A program made the position numbers and the translations under genes. Positions 1-9,146 of a stretch of DNA of 64,000 nucleotides are shown here, in pieces; positions within the stretch are counted from its first letter, which is position 1, and every line of letters starts with the position of its first letter. A model generated the notes under the pieces. That model had not been told where the DNA came from. It worked only from the letters and a program-made list of their open reading frames with translations, and made no database searches. The stretch lies in assembly GCF_018324685.1 (NCBI RefSeq), contig NZ_AP023354.1, forward strand, positions 3,224,001 through 3,288,000. The letters run 5' to 3'. This DNA is from Actinocatenispora sera (GTDB lineage: Bacteria; Actinomycetota; Actinomycetes; Mycobacteriales; Micromonosporaceae).

Positions 1-178
1 GGCCGGGAAGAACCGGGTGCACGTGGACCTGCGTACCGACGATGTGCCGGCGCAGGTCGACCGGCTCGTCGCGATCGGCGCCAGCAAGGTCGCCGAGCAC
101 GCGATGCCCGGCCTGCACTGGACGGTCCTGACCGATCCCGCCGGCAACGAGTTCTGCGTCGGCTCCCGCGAGGCCTGA
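1..178 (+). CDS. VOC/glyoxalase-like protein, C-terminal fragment
   Basis: The reading frame is open from base 2 to a TGA at 176-178 and encodes the last 58 residues of a protein whose start lies outside the window. The tail has the pattern of a glyoxalase/bleomycin-resistance (VOC) domain: a strand with HVDL, a helix with DRLVAIGA, and an ending with LTDPAGNEFCV, where a metal-ligand Glu or similar residue usually sits. Such proteins are small cytosolic metal-dependent enzymes or binding proteins; the substrate cannot be told. It converges on the HxlR gene with only 7 bases between them. Confidence 0.75.
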   Translation, partial: AGKNRVHVDLRTDDVPAQVDRLVAIGASKVAEHAMPGLHWTVLTDPAGNEFCVGSREA

Positions 179-185
179 GGCGGCG

Positions 186-635
186 TCAGGAGGCGGCGGG
201 GCCGGGCAGGATGTCGACGTCGGTGGCGTGCATGGGCTCGCCGCAGTGGTTGCAGCGCAGGTCGACGCCGCTGATCTCGCCGCAGGTGTGGTGCCGGTAG
301 AGCACCGGGGGGCCGGCCTCGCCGGCGAGCCAGCGGTCGCCCCAGCCGACCATCACCATCAGCAGGTCGATCAGTTCGGTCCCCTTGCGCGTCAGGCGGT
401 ACTCGTAGCGCGGCCGCCGGTCGTACGGGTGGCGTTCGAGCACGCCGTGGTCGACCAGGTGGTTGAGCCGCTCGGTGAGGACCTTGCGGGAGATGCCGAG
501 GTCGGCCTGAAGGTCGTCGAACCGCCGCATCCCGACCCACACGTCGCGCAGGATCAGCGGCGACCAGGGCTCGCCGATCACGTCGAGGGTGCGGGCGATG
601 GAACAGACCATCGCGCCGAAGTTCGTGCGCTGCAT
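186..635 (-). CDS. HxlR-family winged-helix transcriptional regulator
   Basis: This 149-aa protein has the HxlR layout: an N-terminal Cys (CSIARTLDVIGEPWSPLILRD), a helix-turn-helix around residues 35-60 (LQADLGISRKVLTERL), and a wing with RPRYEYRLT. The tail carries a Cys/His cluster (HHTCGE, CNHCGEPM) that could bind a metal; many short HxlR proteins lack it. The family senses redox or electrophile stress and usually controls a neighbouring oxidoreductase. Here it is divergent from the RibD-like reductase at 724, and inverted half-sites lie between them. Family assignment is firm; the inducer is unknown. Confidence 0.92.
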   Translation of the reverse strand: MQRTNFGAMVCSIARTLDVIGEPWSPLILRDVWVGMRRFDDLQADLGISRKVLTERLNHLVDHGVLERHPYDRRPRYEYRLTRKGTELIDLLMVMVGWGDRWLAGEAGPPVLYRHHTCGEISGVDLRCNHCGEPMHATDVDILPGPAAS

Positions 636-669
636 GCGACCAGTCTAGCCATTGGGGTTCCCTTACGAA

Positions 670-711
670 ACTCCAACTGCTACGGTCATGGAGTCTCTTG
701 AAGGAACTCCA
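670..711. promoter_or_regulatory. Candidate HxlR operator with ACTCCA/TGGAGT half-sites
   Basis: Three half-sites occur in the divergent gap: ACTCCA at 670-675, TGGAGT at 689-694 and ACTCCA at 706-711. They form two overlapping inverted repeats with 13-base and 11-base spacers, just upstream of the RibD-like gene's ribosome site. Position and symmetry suggest an autoregulatory HxlR site. This is inference from symmetry only. Confidence 0.4.
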
Positions 712-723
712 AGGAGCGCGACG

Positions 724-1317
724 ATGAGCAAGGTCTTCAGTGCACTGGCGGTGTCGGTCGACGGGTTCATCACCGGCCGCGACCCCGGCGCCGATCGCGG
801 CCTCGGCGACGGTTCGGTGCTGTTCGACTGGTACGGCAGCGGCGACGTGCCCAGCCGGCTGTTCGACGGCTTCCGGCTCACCGAGCCCAGCGCGCGGGTC
901 TTCGACGACCTCGCCGGCCGCATCGGCGCGGTGATCGTCGGCCGCAACACCTACGAGGACTCCAGCCACTTCGGTGGCGGCAGTCCGCACCCGACCGCGC
1001 CGGTCTTCGTCGTCACGCACCGGCCCGCCCCGGACATCACCGACCGGCAGACGCTGGTCACCACCGGGATCGAGGACGCGGTCGCGGCCGCCCGCGACGC
1101 GGCCGGCGGCAAGGACGTCGGCCTGATGGGGGGCGGCGTGGTCACCGCCGCGCTGCGCGCCGGGCTCGTCGACGAGCTGGTGTTGCACCAGGTCCCGGTC
1201 CTGCTCGGCGCCGGCCGCCGCTACTTCCAGGGCCTCCCCGAGCACGTACGGCTGCGCCTGGTCGACGTGACCCCGGCACCCGACGTCACCCACCTGCACT
1301 ACCAGGTCGAACGCTGA
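724..1317 (+). CDS. Dihydrofolate reductase family protein (RibD C-terminal-like)
   Basis: The 197-aa product starts with FSALAVSVDGFITG and has the NRNTYED-like and LMGGGVV motifs of the RibD C-terminal/DHFR-like fold, an NAD(P)H-dependent reductase domain of cytosolic proteins. Actinobacterial members of this stand-alone type are mostly uncharacterised; they are not true folate reductases. The ATG at 724 is chosen because AAGGAG lies seven bases upstream. An earlier in-frame ATG at 652 would place the operator inside the gene. It is divergent from the HxlR regulator and followed by a flavin split-barrel gene after 46 bases, so a two-gene unit is likely. Confidence 0.88.
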   Translation: MSKVFSALAVSVDGFITGRDPGADRGLGDGSVLFDWYGSGDVPSRLFDGFRLTEPSARVFDDLAGRIGAVIVGRNTYEDSSHFGGGSPHPTAPVFVVTHRPAPDITDRQTLVTTGIEDAVAAARDAAGGKDVGLMGGGVVTAALRAGLVDELVLHQVPVLLGAGRRYFQGLPEHVRLRLVDVTPAPDVTHLHYQVER

Positions 1318-1363
1318 CCCGCCCGAACCCCGACCACCCTCGAACCCCCGAACGGAGCTGATC

Positions 1364-1741
1364 ATGATGGTGAACCCCGAGGTACAACGCGTGCTCGACG
1401 GCACCCCGATCGCGCACCTGGCCAGCCTGCTGCCCGACGGCGCCCCGCACAGCGTCCCGGTCTGGATCGGTACGCACGGCGACCACGTGGTGATCATGAC
1501 CGGTCCGGGCAGCCGGAAGGCCCGCAACCTGCGCCGCGACCCCCGCGTCGCGCTGTCGCTGACCGAACCGGACAACCCGTTCCGGCCGGTGATCCTGCGC
1601 GGGCGGGTGGTGGAGTGGGTGACCGGCGACGCCGGTTGGGAGATCGTCGACCGGATCGCGGCGAAGTACCTCGGCGGACCGTACTCGCGGGACGAGGAGC
1701 GGGTCGTCGCGCTGATCGAGCCGGACCACCAGCTCGCCTGA
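1364..1741 (+). CDS. Pyridoxamine 5'-phosphate oxidase-like / F420-dependent split-barrel protein
   Basis: This 125-aa protein shows the small split-barrel pattern of PPOX-class enzymes: GTPIAHLASLLPDGAPHSVPVW, then TGPGSRKARNLRRDPRVALSL and the RGRVVEW strand. In Actinobacteria such proteins often bind F420 or FMN and reduce small molecules. GGAG at 1354-1357 supports the tandem ATGs at 1364 and 1367, so the first Met is uncertain by one codon. It follows the RibD-like reductase in the same direction and may share its HxlR-controlled promoter. Confidence 0.88.
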   Translation: MMVNPEVQRVLDGTPIAHLASLLPDGAPHSVPVWIGTHGDHVVIMTGPGSRKARNLRRDPRVALSLTEPDNPFRPVILRGRVVEWVTGDAGWEIVDRIAAKYLGGPYSRDEERVVALIEPDHQLA

Positions 1742-1852
1742 CGCCGGGCGGCCGGTGTCGGAGTGCCGGCGCGGATGGCGCGCGGATCAGCAGCGCGTTA
1801 ACAGGCTGTGTCCCAGGGTGCCGCGGAGCGCGATGGCGGCTATGGTTCGGAC

Positions 1853-3079
1853 ATGGCACGCGGGGCACGGGTCTTGGGCATCGTTCTCGCCGGCGGCGAG
1901 GGCAAACGGCTGATGCCGCTGACCGCCGACCGGGCGAAGCCCGCGGTGCCGTTCGGCGGGCAGTACCGGTTGATCGACTTCGTGCTGTCCAACCTGGTCA
2001 ACGCCGGCTACCTCAAGCTGTGCGTGCTCACCCAGTACAAGTCGCACTCGCTGGACCGGCACATCTCGCAGACCTGGCGGATGAGCGCGATGCTCGGGCA
2101 GTACATCACGCCGGTGCCGGCGCAGCAGCGGCTCGGCCCCCGGTGGTACACCGGCTCGGCGGACGCGATCTTCCAGTCGCTCAACCTGGTGTACGACGAG
2201 GGTCCCGACTACATCATCGTGTTCGGCGCCGACCACGTGTACCGGATGGACCCGCGGCAGATGGTCGAGGCGCACATCGCCTCCGGTGTCGCCGCGACCG
2301 TCGCCGGCATCCGGGTACCGCGGGACGACGCGCGGGCGTTCGGGGTGATCGAGACCGGCGAGGACGGCAAGACCATCACCCGGTTCCTGGAGAAGCCGGC
2401 GCAGCCGCCGCCGATCCCCGGCGACGAGGCGCACGCGTACGCCTCGATGGGCAACTACGTGTTCACCGCGGACGCGCTGATCGACGCGCTGCGCACCGAC
2501 TCGGAGGACCCGGCATCGGCGCACGACATGGGCGGCAACATCATCCCGATGCTGGTCGACAAGGGCGACGCCGCGGTCTACGACTTCGCCGCGAACGACG
2601 TGCCCGGCGCCACCGAGCGCGACCGCGGCTACTGGCGCGACGTCGGCACCATCGACGCGTACTACGCCGCGCACCTCGACCTGGTCTCGCTGCACCCGGT
2701 GTTCAACCTGTACAACAGCGACTGGCCGATCCGCGGGCACGTGCCGCCGCTGCCGCCGGCGAAGTTCGTGCTCGGTGGCCGGGCGTACGAGTCGCTGGTG
2801 TCCGCCGGCTGCATCGTCACCGGTACGGTCGCCCGCTCGGTGCTGTCGCCCGACGTGATGGTCGAGGACGGCGCCTGGGTGGAGGACTCGGTGCTCTCCG
2901 ACGGGGTACGGGTCGGCCGCGGTGCGGTGGTCCAGCACGCCATCCTGGACAAGAACGTCGTCGTGCCGGCCGGCGCCCACCTCGGCACCGACCTGGGCCG
3001 CGACCGCGAGTTCCACACCGTCACCGACTCCGGCATCGTCGTGCTCGGCAAGGGCGAACCGGTCCACCGGCACCGCTGA
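1853..3079 (+). CDS. glgC: Glucose-1-phosphate adenylyltransferase
   Basis: The 408-aa enzyme makes ADP-glucose from ATP and glucose 1-phosphate, the committed step of bacterial glycogen and related alpha-glucan synthesis. The N-terminal nucleotidyltransferase motif ([14 protein letters not shown]), the PAVPFGG and RLIDFVLSN segments, the WYTGSADAI motif and the C-terminal left-handed helix repeats ([24 protein letters not shown]) are all present. Length matches the family. The ATG at 1853 places the nucleotide-binding motif at the usual distance from the start; upstream in-frame starts are less likely. No other glycogen gene is nearby. Confidence 0.97.
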   Translation: MARGARVLGIVLAGGEGKRLMPLTADRAKPAVPFGGQYRLIDFVLSNLVNAGYLKLCVLTQYKSHSLDRHISQTWRMSAMLGQYITPVPAQQRLGPRWYTGSADAIFQSLNLVYDEGPDYIIVFGADHVYRMDPRQMVEAHIASGVAATVAGIRVPRDDARAFGVIETGEDGKTITRFLEKPAQPPPIPGDEAHAYASMGNYVFTADALIDALRTDSEDPASAHDMGGNIIPMLVDKGDAAVYDFAANDVPGATERDRGYWRDVGTIDAYYAAHLDLVSLHPVFNLYNSDWPIRGHVPPLPPAKFVLGGRAYESLVSAGCIVTGTVARSVLSPDVMVEDGAWVEDSVLSDGVRVGRGAVVQHAILDKNVVVPAGAHLGTDLGRDREFHTVTDSGIVVLGKGEPVHRHR

Positions 3080-3089
3080 GCCGCCGCGG

Positions 3090-3290
3090 TCAGTTCCCGC
3101 CCTTCGGCATCGGGACACCGCTGGTGATCTCGTGCTGGGAGGGCTGCTGCGAGTGGTGCGTGGGGCTGGCGGGAGCGGGCCCGTGGCCGGCGCCGTCCGA
3201 CGATGACCGCACCGCCCACGCGACACCGATGGCGATCGCGACCACCATGACGCCCACCAGCGCCCAACCGAGCACGCGCATCGTCGCCAC
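3090..3290 (-). CDS. Small single-pass membrane protein
   Basis: This 66-aa protein has one hydrophobic segment at residues 6-26 (LGWALVGVMVVAIAIGVAWAV) followed by a polar, Pro/His/Ser-rich tail. That suggests an N-terminal anchor with a short extracytoplasmic or disordered tail. AGGAAAGG lies about ten bases before the ATG, which supports translation. It sits between glgC and the secreted protease, 54 bases downstream of the protease start on the same strand's far side. No family is recognised. Confidence 0.6.
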   Translation of the reverse strand: MATMRVLGWALVGVMVVAIAIGVAWAVRSSSDGAGHGPAPASPTHHSQQPSQHEITSGVPMPKGGN

Positions 3291-3344
3291 CGCCTTTCCT
3301 GCCCGTCGCCGGCCGTGCGGAACGGCCGACGCCGATGCGGACCG

Positions 3345-4361
3345 TCACGTGGTGTAGGACGCCACCTCGTTGTAGAGGTTCATCACGTCGGTGTCGAAGT
3401 AGGGACTGTAGCTGACGTCGTCCGGGCCGTGGCTGACGATGCCGTCCACGTAGCCGAGATAGGTGCTGTTGTTGTACCGGTCGAAGAACGGTCCACCGCT
3501 GGAACCACCGGTCAGCAGGCAGTCGAAACCGATCTGCTCGCTGCCATGCGGATAGATGTTGTTCTGGCAGTAGTACTGCCATTCACCGTCGAACGGATCC
3601 TCCGCCGGGTAGGCAAGGATCGTGATGTACAGGTCCTTCGGGTAGTTGAACTCGATGCCGTCGCCGCCGACCGTGTCCACGAGCCGGGTGCCGTCGTTGC
3701 GCCAGACGTTGACGAAGCCGACGTCCCAGTCGCTGTCGCCGTCGCTGGTCCAGCCCTGGAAGGTGGTCAGCTGCGCGGCGTACCAGGTGCCGTAGGGACG
3801 ATCGCCGTGGTCGTAGTACGGCACGAACTGCCAGTTGGTCATCCACTTCGAATGGTCGGCGTCGTAGACGCAGTGCCCGGCGGTGGACACCAGGTTCTTC
3901 GCCGACCCGTTGACCGCGCTACCGGAGCAGACGTAGTCGAGCCCGTCGCCCGGATCGTGGAAGAAGACCTTACCGACGGTCGGCGACGCGTTGATCGTGG
4001 TCGCCGGCTGAATACCGGTACCGGCATGCGCCGCGGCCGCCGCGGCCGGCTGGTGTGTGGGCGTGGCCGGCGCGACGCTGCGGCGCGGCCCGGTCGGGGT
4101 CGGCTGGTCACGGGCCGAGCCGTGTGGTTTCGCGCCGTCGGCGGGGATGGCGCGCGCCATCCGTTCCGGCGTCCAGTACTTGGCGACGGCGTTGCGCACC
4201 GACGCGCGGTCGGTCGCCGCGGTGCCGGAGGCGTGGGCGGTCGCCGACACCGCCGCGGCTGGACTGGGTGCCGCGACGGCCGGGCTGCTGACGGCGACGG
4301 CGAGCAGGATCGTGGAGCACGCGCTCAGAGCGATGAGGGGGGCGCGAAGCGAGGGTCGCAC
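3345..4361 (-). CDS. Secreted trypsin-like serine protease
   Basis: The 338-aa product has a signal peptide (ALIALSACSTILLAVAVSSPAVA) and then a Pro/Ala-rich prodomain-like stretch of roughly 90 residues. A chymotrypsin-fold domain follows, with His in STAGHCVYD, Asp in SDWDVGFV and Ser in TGGSSGGPFF, so the triad looks complete. Two cysteines in CQNNIY and FDCLLTGG could pair. It probably cleaves proteins outside the cell; specificity is unknown. The GTG at 4361 is chosen because GGGAGGA lies seven bases upstream; an earlier ATG at 4421 would put 20 odd residues before the signal. Confidence 0.9.
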   Translation of the reverse strand: MRPSLRAPLIALSACSTILLAVAVSSPAVAAPSPAAAVSATAHASGTAATDRASVRNAVAKYWTPERMARAIPADGAKPHGSARDQPTPTGPRRSVAPATPTHQPAAAAAAHAGTGIQPATTINASPTVGKVFFHDPGDGLDYVCSGSAVNGSAKNLVSTAGHCVYDADHSKWMTNWQFVPYYDHGDRPYGTWYAAQLTTFQGWTSDGDSDWDVGFVNVWRNDGTRLVDTVGGDGIEFNYPKDLYITILAYPAEDPFDGEWQYYCQNNIYPHGSEQIGFDCLLTGGSSGGPFFDRYNNSTYLGYVDGIVSHGPDDVSYSPYFDTDVMNLYNEVASYTT

Positions 4362-4472
4362 GATGATCCTCCCGAACGTGAGGAGACGCCACAACGAGTG
4401 GCAGGTCGGCATCCTACGCACGATCTCGGGGGAAACAAACCTTCCGTTGCGAAGTTTGCCCTCGGTGGGATT

Positions 4473-6056
4473 TTACCGACATGGCGACCGTCGCGCAGGT
4501 CCGAACCAGGTCGTCAACGCCGTCGACAGCGCCGCCAGGTCGGCCGGTGCCGTACCGTCGGCGACCCAGGCGAGGTGGCCGTCCGGGCGGACCAGCAGGC
4601 CGGTGAGGTCGCCGACGTTCGTGGCCCGCGCGGTGACCACCCGGACCCTGCCGGCGTACCCGGCCGCCGCCGCGCCCACCGCCGGGTCGTCGGCCAGGTC
4701 CAGCAACAGGCCGGCGCGGTCGGTGGTCAGCTCGGCCAGCGGCACCGACCCGTCCGCGGTGACCAGCCCCGGATCCGGGCAGAACCGGCCGAGCAGCGGG
4801 TGCCCGTCGCTCGCGTACCGCACGTCCAGCCCGCCGATCATCGAGGTCAGGTACCAGTTGACCTGCTCCAGGTCCATCAGCTCGGTGAACAGGTCGCGCA
4901 GCGCGGCGGACTGCGGGTCCGGCCGCAGCAGCGCCAGCTGCGCCCGGGTGTTCGCGAGCACCCGCTCGGCGACCGGGTGCCGCTCCCCGCTGTAGCTGTC
5001 CAACAGCGTCTCGTCGGCGTCGCCGGCCAGCACCGCGGCGAGCTTCCAGCCGAGGTTCGCCGCATCCCCGATCCCCAGGTTCAGTCCCTGCCCGCCGAAC
5101 GGCGAGTGCACGTGCGCGGCGTCGCCGGCGAGCAGTACCCGGCCCCGCCGGTACCCGTCGGCCAGCCGGGCGTTGTCGGTGAACCGGGTGCCGGTGCGCA
5201 TCGCGGTGACCGTGACGTCGACGCCGCTGACCCGGCGGATGCTCGCCTGCACCTCTGCGGCGGTGACCGGCGCGTCCCGGTCCGCCGGCGGCCCGTCGAA
5301 CTCGACCGTGAGCACCCGGCCGGGGAACGGCCCGTACACCATCAGGCCGGTGTCGGTGCGGTTCCAGCCCATCGCCAGCCCGTCCGCACCGGTCAGCTCC
5401 ACGATCGCCTGGTGCCCGGTCATGGTCGGCGCCGTACCGGGGAACGCGAAGCCGGTGAGCCGCCGCACCGTGCTGCGGCCACCGTCGCAACCCACCAGGT
5501 ACCGGCACCGCACCGGCTCGCCGCTGGCCAGCGTGACGGTCACCCCGTCGTCGTCGGCGACCACGCCGGTGACCTCGGCGCCGCGCCGGACCGTCCCGCC
5601 GAGCCGGGCGACCCACCGGTCCAGCACCCGCTCCAGCTCCAGCTGCGGCATGATCATCATCGGCCGGCCGATCGACGCCCGGCCCGCCTCGCCGGCCTCG
5701 AACAGCCCGCGCGGCCGCAGCTCCAGCAGTTCCATCGCCACCGGCAGCTCCTCGGGCGTGAACCCGAGCTTGAAGATGCCGGCGAAGTGGCCGCGCGCGC
5801 CCGGCCTGCCCCCGCCCCGGGCCGGCTTCGCCACCGCCGCCATGATCCGCTGCTCGATCTCCGCCAGCTCGGCACCGAGCCCGGCCCGCTCCAGCACCTC
5901 GACGGTACGGCCGCTGATCGAACCTGCCTTGATCGTGTCGCTCGGTTCGGTCAACCGCTCCAGCACCGTCACCGACACACCTCGGGTGAGCAGCTCGCCG
6001 GCGACCATCAGGCCGACCGGACCGCCACCGACCACCACCACGTCTGCATCCGTCAT
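4473..6056 (-). CDS. FAD-dependent aromatic monooxygenase (PheA/TfdB type)
   Basis: The 527-aa protein starts with the Rossmann motif DVVVVGGGPVGLM and later has the class A flavoprotein hydroxylase signatures: a DG-type motif near LVGCDGGRSTVRR and the GD motif VLLAGDAAHVHSPFGGQGLNLG. A C-terminal thioredoxin-like domain without obvious cysteines follows, as in phenol and polyketide hydroxylases. It should hydroxylate an aromatic substrate with NAD(P)H and O2. No biosynthetic cluster surrounds it, so catabolism or detoxification is as likely as natural-product tailoring. The ATG at 6056 starts directly before the FAD motif; the ribosome site is weak. Confidence 0.92.
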   Translation of the reverse strand: MTDADVVVVGGGPVGLMVAGELLTRGVSVTVLERLTEPSDTIKAGSISGRTVEVLERAGLGAELAEIEQRIMAAVAKPARGGGRPGARGHFAGIFKLGFTPEELPVAMELLELRPRGLFEAGEAGRASIGRPMMIMPQLELERVLDRWVARLGGTVRRGAEVTGVVADDDGVTVTLASGEPVRCRYLVGCDGGRSTVRRLTGFAFPGTAPTMTGHQAIVELTGADGLAMGWNRTDTGLMVYGPFPGRVLTVEFDGPPADRDAPVTAAEVQASIRRVSGVDVTVTAMRTGTRFTDNARLADGYRRGRVLLAGDAAHVHSPFGGQGLNLGIGDAANLGWKLAAVLAGDADETLLDSYSGERHPVAERVLANTRAQLALLRPDPQSAALRDLFTELMDLEQVNWYLTSMIGGLDVRYASDGHPLLGRFCPDPGLVTADGSVPLAELTTDRAGLLLDLADDPAVGAAAAGYAGRVRVVTARATNVGDLTGLLVRPDGHLAWVADGTAPADLAALSTALTTWFGPARRSPCR

Positions 6057-6079
6057 GCCGCGAAGCGTCCGGCCCGACG

Positions 6080-6130
6080 CTGGCAGCATCCGCACCGCCG
6101 GCTGACAGCCGCTGCCAGGCCGCTGGCAGC
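6080..6130. promoter_or_regulatory. CTGGCAGC repeated half-sites upstream of the monooxygenase
   Basis: CTGGCAGC occurs at 6080-6087 and 6123-6130, and its complement GCTGCCAG at 6111-6118. The last two form a perfect 8-bp inverted repeat with a four-base GCCG centre. The cluster lies 24-74 bases upstream of the monooxygenase start and could be an operator; no regulator gene is adjacent. A small hairpin is the alternative reading. Confidence 0.35.
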
Positions 6131-6253
6131 GCGGCCCGGTCTGCCCGAGGCCAGTCGTTCCCTTTACTGCCGTTTCGTAGATACCGACACCGGTTTGCGA
6201 GGGTCTGCGGTGCGGGCCGGACGCAGCCCCCGCGACCGCTCTAGGATCCGCGG

Positions 6254-7810
6254 ATGGACGGTGCGCCGCCGCAGACGCGGCCGACCCCGCTGTACTGGCG
6301 CGCTCTGCTGCCGGTCGCCCTGGTACTGATCGCGGCGCTGCTCGCGCTCGCCACCCGGTACGGCTACCACCGCGACGAGCTCTACTTCCGGCTGCTCGGC
6401 CGGCATCTGGCCATCGGCTACGTCGACCAGCCGGTCGGCACGCCGGCGCTGGCCCGGCTGTTCACCGCGCTGTTCGGCGACAACCTCGTCGCGCTGCGGC
6501 TGCCCGCGGCCCTGGCCGCCGCCGGTATCGCCCTGCTTGCCGCGGCGCTCGCCGCCGAGTTCGGCGCCGGCCGCCGCGGCCAGCTGCTCGCCGCGATCGG
6601 TACCGCGACCGGGGTGTTCCCGTTGATCGGCGGGCACGTGCTGCTCACCTCGTCGGTCGATCTGCTGATCTGGCTCGGCACCATCCTGTGCTCGGTCCGG
6701 GCGCTGCTGCGCGACCCGCGCTGGTGGCTCGCGGCGGGCGCCGTCGCCGGGGTCGGGCTGCTCAACAAGCAGCTGATCGTGCTGCTCGCGATCGGGCTCG
6801 CGGTCGGCCTCGCCGCCCTCGGGCCACGCCGTACGCTGCGCGACCGGTACCTGTGGCTCGGCGTCGCGGTGGCCGCGGTGCTCGGCGCGCCGAGCATCGT
6901 CTACCAGATCGCCCACGGGTTCCCGCAGCTCGCGATGGCGTCCGCGCTGTCGGCCGACGACGGTACCGAGAACCGGATCGAGTTCGTCCCGTTCCAGCTG
7001 GTCCTGCTCGGACCGCTGCTGGCGCCGATCTGGTTCGCCGGGCTTGGCGCCCTCGCCCGCCGCCCGGCCTGGCGACCGGTGCGCTGCCTGGTGATCGCCT
7101 ACCCGGTGGCCGGGCTGATCGCGCTGATCGGGGGCGGTCGGGCCGACTACGTCATCGGCCTGGTCGTGGCGTTCTTCGCGACCGGCTGCGCCGTGCTCGA
7201 CGCCGACCCCGCCACCACCGGAGAGGTCGGTGCCCGGTCTGCCGGCTCGCCGTCCGCCGGTGCCGCGGACCGGGCCATGCCGGGTGCGCGGCGGCGGCGC
7301 TGGCTGCGGCTGGCGGTGGCCGCGGTCGCGGTCGACGCGGTGATCGCGACCCTGATCTCGCTGCCGGTCCTGCCGGTGCGGGTGGCTGGGCAGACCCCGA
7401 TCCCGGGGCTCAATCCGACCATGCGCGACGCGGTCGGCTGGCCGGCCTACGTCCACCAGGTCGAGGCGGTGTACCGCAGCGTGCCCGAGCCGGCCGCCAC
7501 CGCGCTGCTGGCCGCCAACTACGGCGAAGCCGGCGCCCTCGACCGGTTCGGCACCGGACTCCCCACTGTCCATAGTGGACAGAACGAGCTGTGGGAGCAG
7601 GGCCCGCCACCGGACACCGCCACCGCCGCGGTGGTCGTCGGCCTGGAGCCGGCCGACCTGCCCGGCGTGTTCGCGCACTGCGAGGTACGCGCCCGGCTGG
7701 ACAACGGCGTCGGCGTCGACAACGAGGAGCAGGGCCGCGCCGTGCTGTTCTGCACCGGTCGCACCGCCGGCTGGCCCGCCCTCTGGCCCCGCCTCCACCA
7801 CCTGGACTGA
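6254..7810 (+). CDS. PMT/ArnT-type membrane glycosyltransferase (GT39/83-like)
   Basis: This 518-aa polytopic protein starts with a transmembrane helix followed by YGYHRDELYFRLLGRHLAIGYVDQP. That is the conserved first-loop acidic motif (the DE of HRDE) of dolichyl/polyprenyl-phosphate-sugar-dependent transferases. About ten hydrophobic segments follow (VFPLIGGHVLLTSSVDLLIWLG, NKQLIVLLAIGLAVGLAAL and others) and then a soluble C-terminal domain. Such enzymes move a sugar from a polyprenyl phosphate carrier to a cell-envelope acceptor at the outer face of the membrane. Donor and acceptor cannot be read from sequence. Confidence 0.85.
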   Translation: MDGAPPQTRPTPLYWRALLPVALVLIAALLALATRYGYHRDELYFRLLGRHLAIGYVDQPVGTPALARLFTALFGDNLVALRLPAALAAAGIALLAAALAAEFGAGRRGQLLAAIGTATGVFPLIGGHVLLTSSVDLLIWLGTILCSVRALLRDPRWWLAAGAVAGVGLLNKQLIVLLAIGLAVGLAALGPRRTLRDRYLWLGVAVAAVLGAPSIVYQIAHGFPQLAMASALSADDGTENRIEFVPFQLVLLGPLLAPIWFAGLGALARRPAWRPVRCLVIAYPVAGLIALIGGGRADYVIGLVVAFFATGCAVLDADPATTGEVGARSAGSPSAGAADRAMPGARRRRWLRLAVAAVAVDAVIATLISLPVLPVRVAGQTPIPGLNPTMRDAVGWPAYVHQVEAVYRSVPEPAATALLAANYGEAGALDRFGTGLPTVHSGQNELWEQGPPPDTATAAVVVGLEPADLPGVFAHCEVRARLDNGVGVDNEEQGRAVLFCTGRTAGWPALWPRLHHLD

Positions 7811-7880
7811 CCGCCCCCGCCGTCCGGCGCACGTGCCGGAACGGGGCCGCTGGGGCCAGGGACCGGCGCCCGCCGGGAGG

Positions 7881-8273
7881 TCAGTGGCCGTACGGGCAGC
7901 GGGAGCCGCGCCAGTGGTCGACGCAGTAGGAGCGCTCGCAGACCGGGCAGAAGTACGGCGCCCAGGCCGGGTCCCGGTCGTACAGCACGCCGGGCAGGTC
8001 GTCGTCAGCCGACCGGACCCGGTGCGCCAGCCGCTCGTCGCCCAGCGGCTCGGCCACGTCGGTCGCGCCGAAGCCGGACACCATCAGGGTGGCGTTGTCG
8101 CCGGGGCCGGGCAGCAGCTCCACCATCGCAGCCGCCTGGCGGCAGCCGTGGTACTGGCAGGCGACGGCGGTGCGGGTTCGCGCCGGAGGTGTTGAGTCGA
8201 GCACCTGGCAAGTGTGCCGAAAGCCCACAACCTGATCTATTCGCAAGATCACTTTGATCAGATGTTGACACAT
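7881..8273 (-). CDS. Uncharacterised Cys/His-rich (zinc-ribbon-like) protein
   Basis: Up to 130 aa. The last 26 residues hold a compact Cys/His group (FCPVCERSYCVDHW..CPYGH), and a further pair lies earlier (CQYHGC), so a zinc-binding fold is likely. The centre resembles a short beta-rich segment. The first ATG at 8273 has no ribosome site; a GTG at 8207 would give a 108-aa product starting just before the first Cys group. No named family is recognised. It lies between the PMT-type enzyme and the O-methyltransferase, and its start is the uncertain part. Confidence 0.6.
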   Translation of the reverse strand: MCQHLIKVILRIDQVVGFRHTCQVLDSTPPARTRTAVACQYHGCRQAAAMVELLPGPGDNATLMVSGFGATDVAEPLGDERLAHRVRSADDDLPGVLYDRDPAWAPYFCPVCERSYCVDHWRGSRCPYGH

Positions 8274-8337
8274 CCGGCCCGGCGGCCAGCGGCGAAACGT
8301 GGGTGCATCGTCCCGCCCCGGGCCGCTCCGTGCCCGA

Positions 8338-8982
8338 TCAGCGGGCGCCGTTCGTGCGGACCGCGGTGAGCAGGCCGTCGGCGACCGGGAGCAGCGCGGG
8401 CAGCCAGTCGTCGCTGTCGCGTACCGACTTGGCCAGCTCGCGCAGCGTCACGCTCTGCGGGTCGCGCGCCGCCGGGTCGGGCACCCGGCCACCGCCGAGC
8501 GCGCCGGCCACCGCCACCACGCCGCCCGGTCGCAGCAGCCGGTACGCCTCCGCCACGTACTGCGGGTACTCGGTCCGGTCACCGTCGACGAACACCATGT
8601 CGTACGCGCCGTCGGCCAGCCGCGGCAGCACGTCCAGCGCGCGGCCGGCGATCAGCCGGGTCCGGGACGGGGTGAAGCCGCCCTCCCGGAACGCCAGCCT
8701 GGCCTGCCGCTGGTGCTCCGGCTCCAGATCGATGGTGGTGAGCACGCCGTCCGGGCGCATGCCGCGCAGCAGCCAGACCGAGCTGACGCCGACCCCGGTA
8801 CCGACCTCGACCACCGCCCGGGCACCGGCCGCCGCGGTGAGCAGGCGCAGTGCGGCGCCGGTACCGGTATCCACCGGATCGACGCCGATCTCGGTCGAAC
8901 GGGCACGGGCGTCCGCCAGTACGTAGTCTTCGGCAACGTACGACTCGGCGAAAACGTGGCTCTGCGGTCCCAGGGTGGCCAT
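8338..8982 (-). CDS. SAM-dependent O-methyltransferase
   Basis: The 214-aa protein has the class I methyltransferase signature VVEVGTGVGVSSVWLL near residues 57-72, the acidic TTIDLEPEHQRQA strand end and YDMVFVDGDRTEYP. These fit the catechol O-methyltransferase-like family 3, which uses a metal ion and SAM. In mycobacteria a gene of this type (Rv1220c) lies next to sigE, rseA, htrA and tatB. Here it is divergent from htrA with only 164 bases between them. The substrate is unknown. Confidence 0.9.
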   Translation of the reverse strand: MATLGPQSHVFAESYVAEDYVLADARARSTEIGVDPVDTGTGAALRLLTAAAGARAVVEVGTGVGVSSVWLLRGMRPDGVLTTIDLEPEHQRQARLAFREGGFTPSRTRLIAGRALDVLPRLADGAYDMVFVDGDRTEYPQYVAEAYRLLRPGGVVAVAGALGGGRVPDPAARDPQSVTLRELAKSVRDSDDWLPALLPVADGLLTAVRTNGAR

Positions 8983-9146
8983 GGCCTAGAGCCTAAGGAA
9001 TGATCCGTCCGACTCGGGGATGCCATGACGTGTAATCCTGGAATACGGCGCCACCGGGTTGTCCGACGCGGGCGAACGCGGTGCCACCGCACGCTCACCG
9101 CGTGCACGACCGGGATACCCGGACACTGGGGAGAGGTGGACCAAGG

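Noticed and set aside
3315-6329. A 1004-codon open frame on the plus strand
   Set aside because: It is antisense to the protease and the monooxygenase, both with complete motifs. Its product is Arg/Pro/Val-rich without domains, a normal shadow of high-GC genes.
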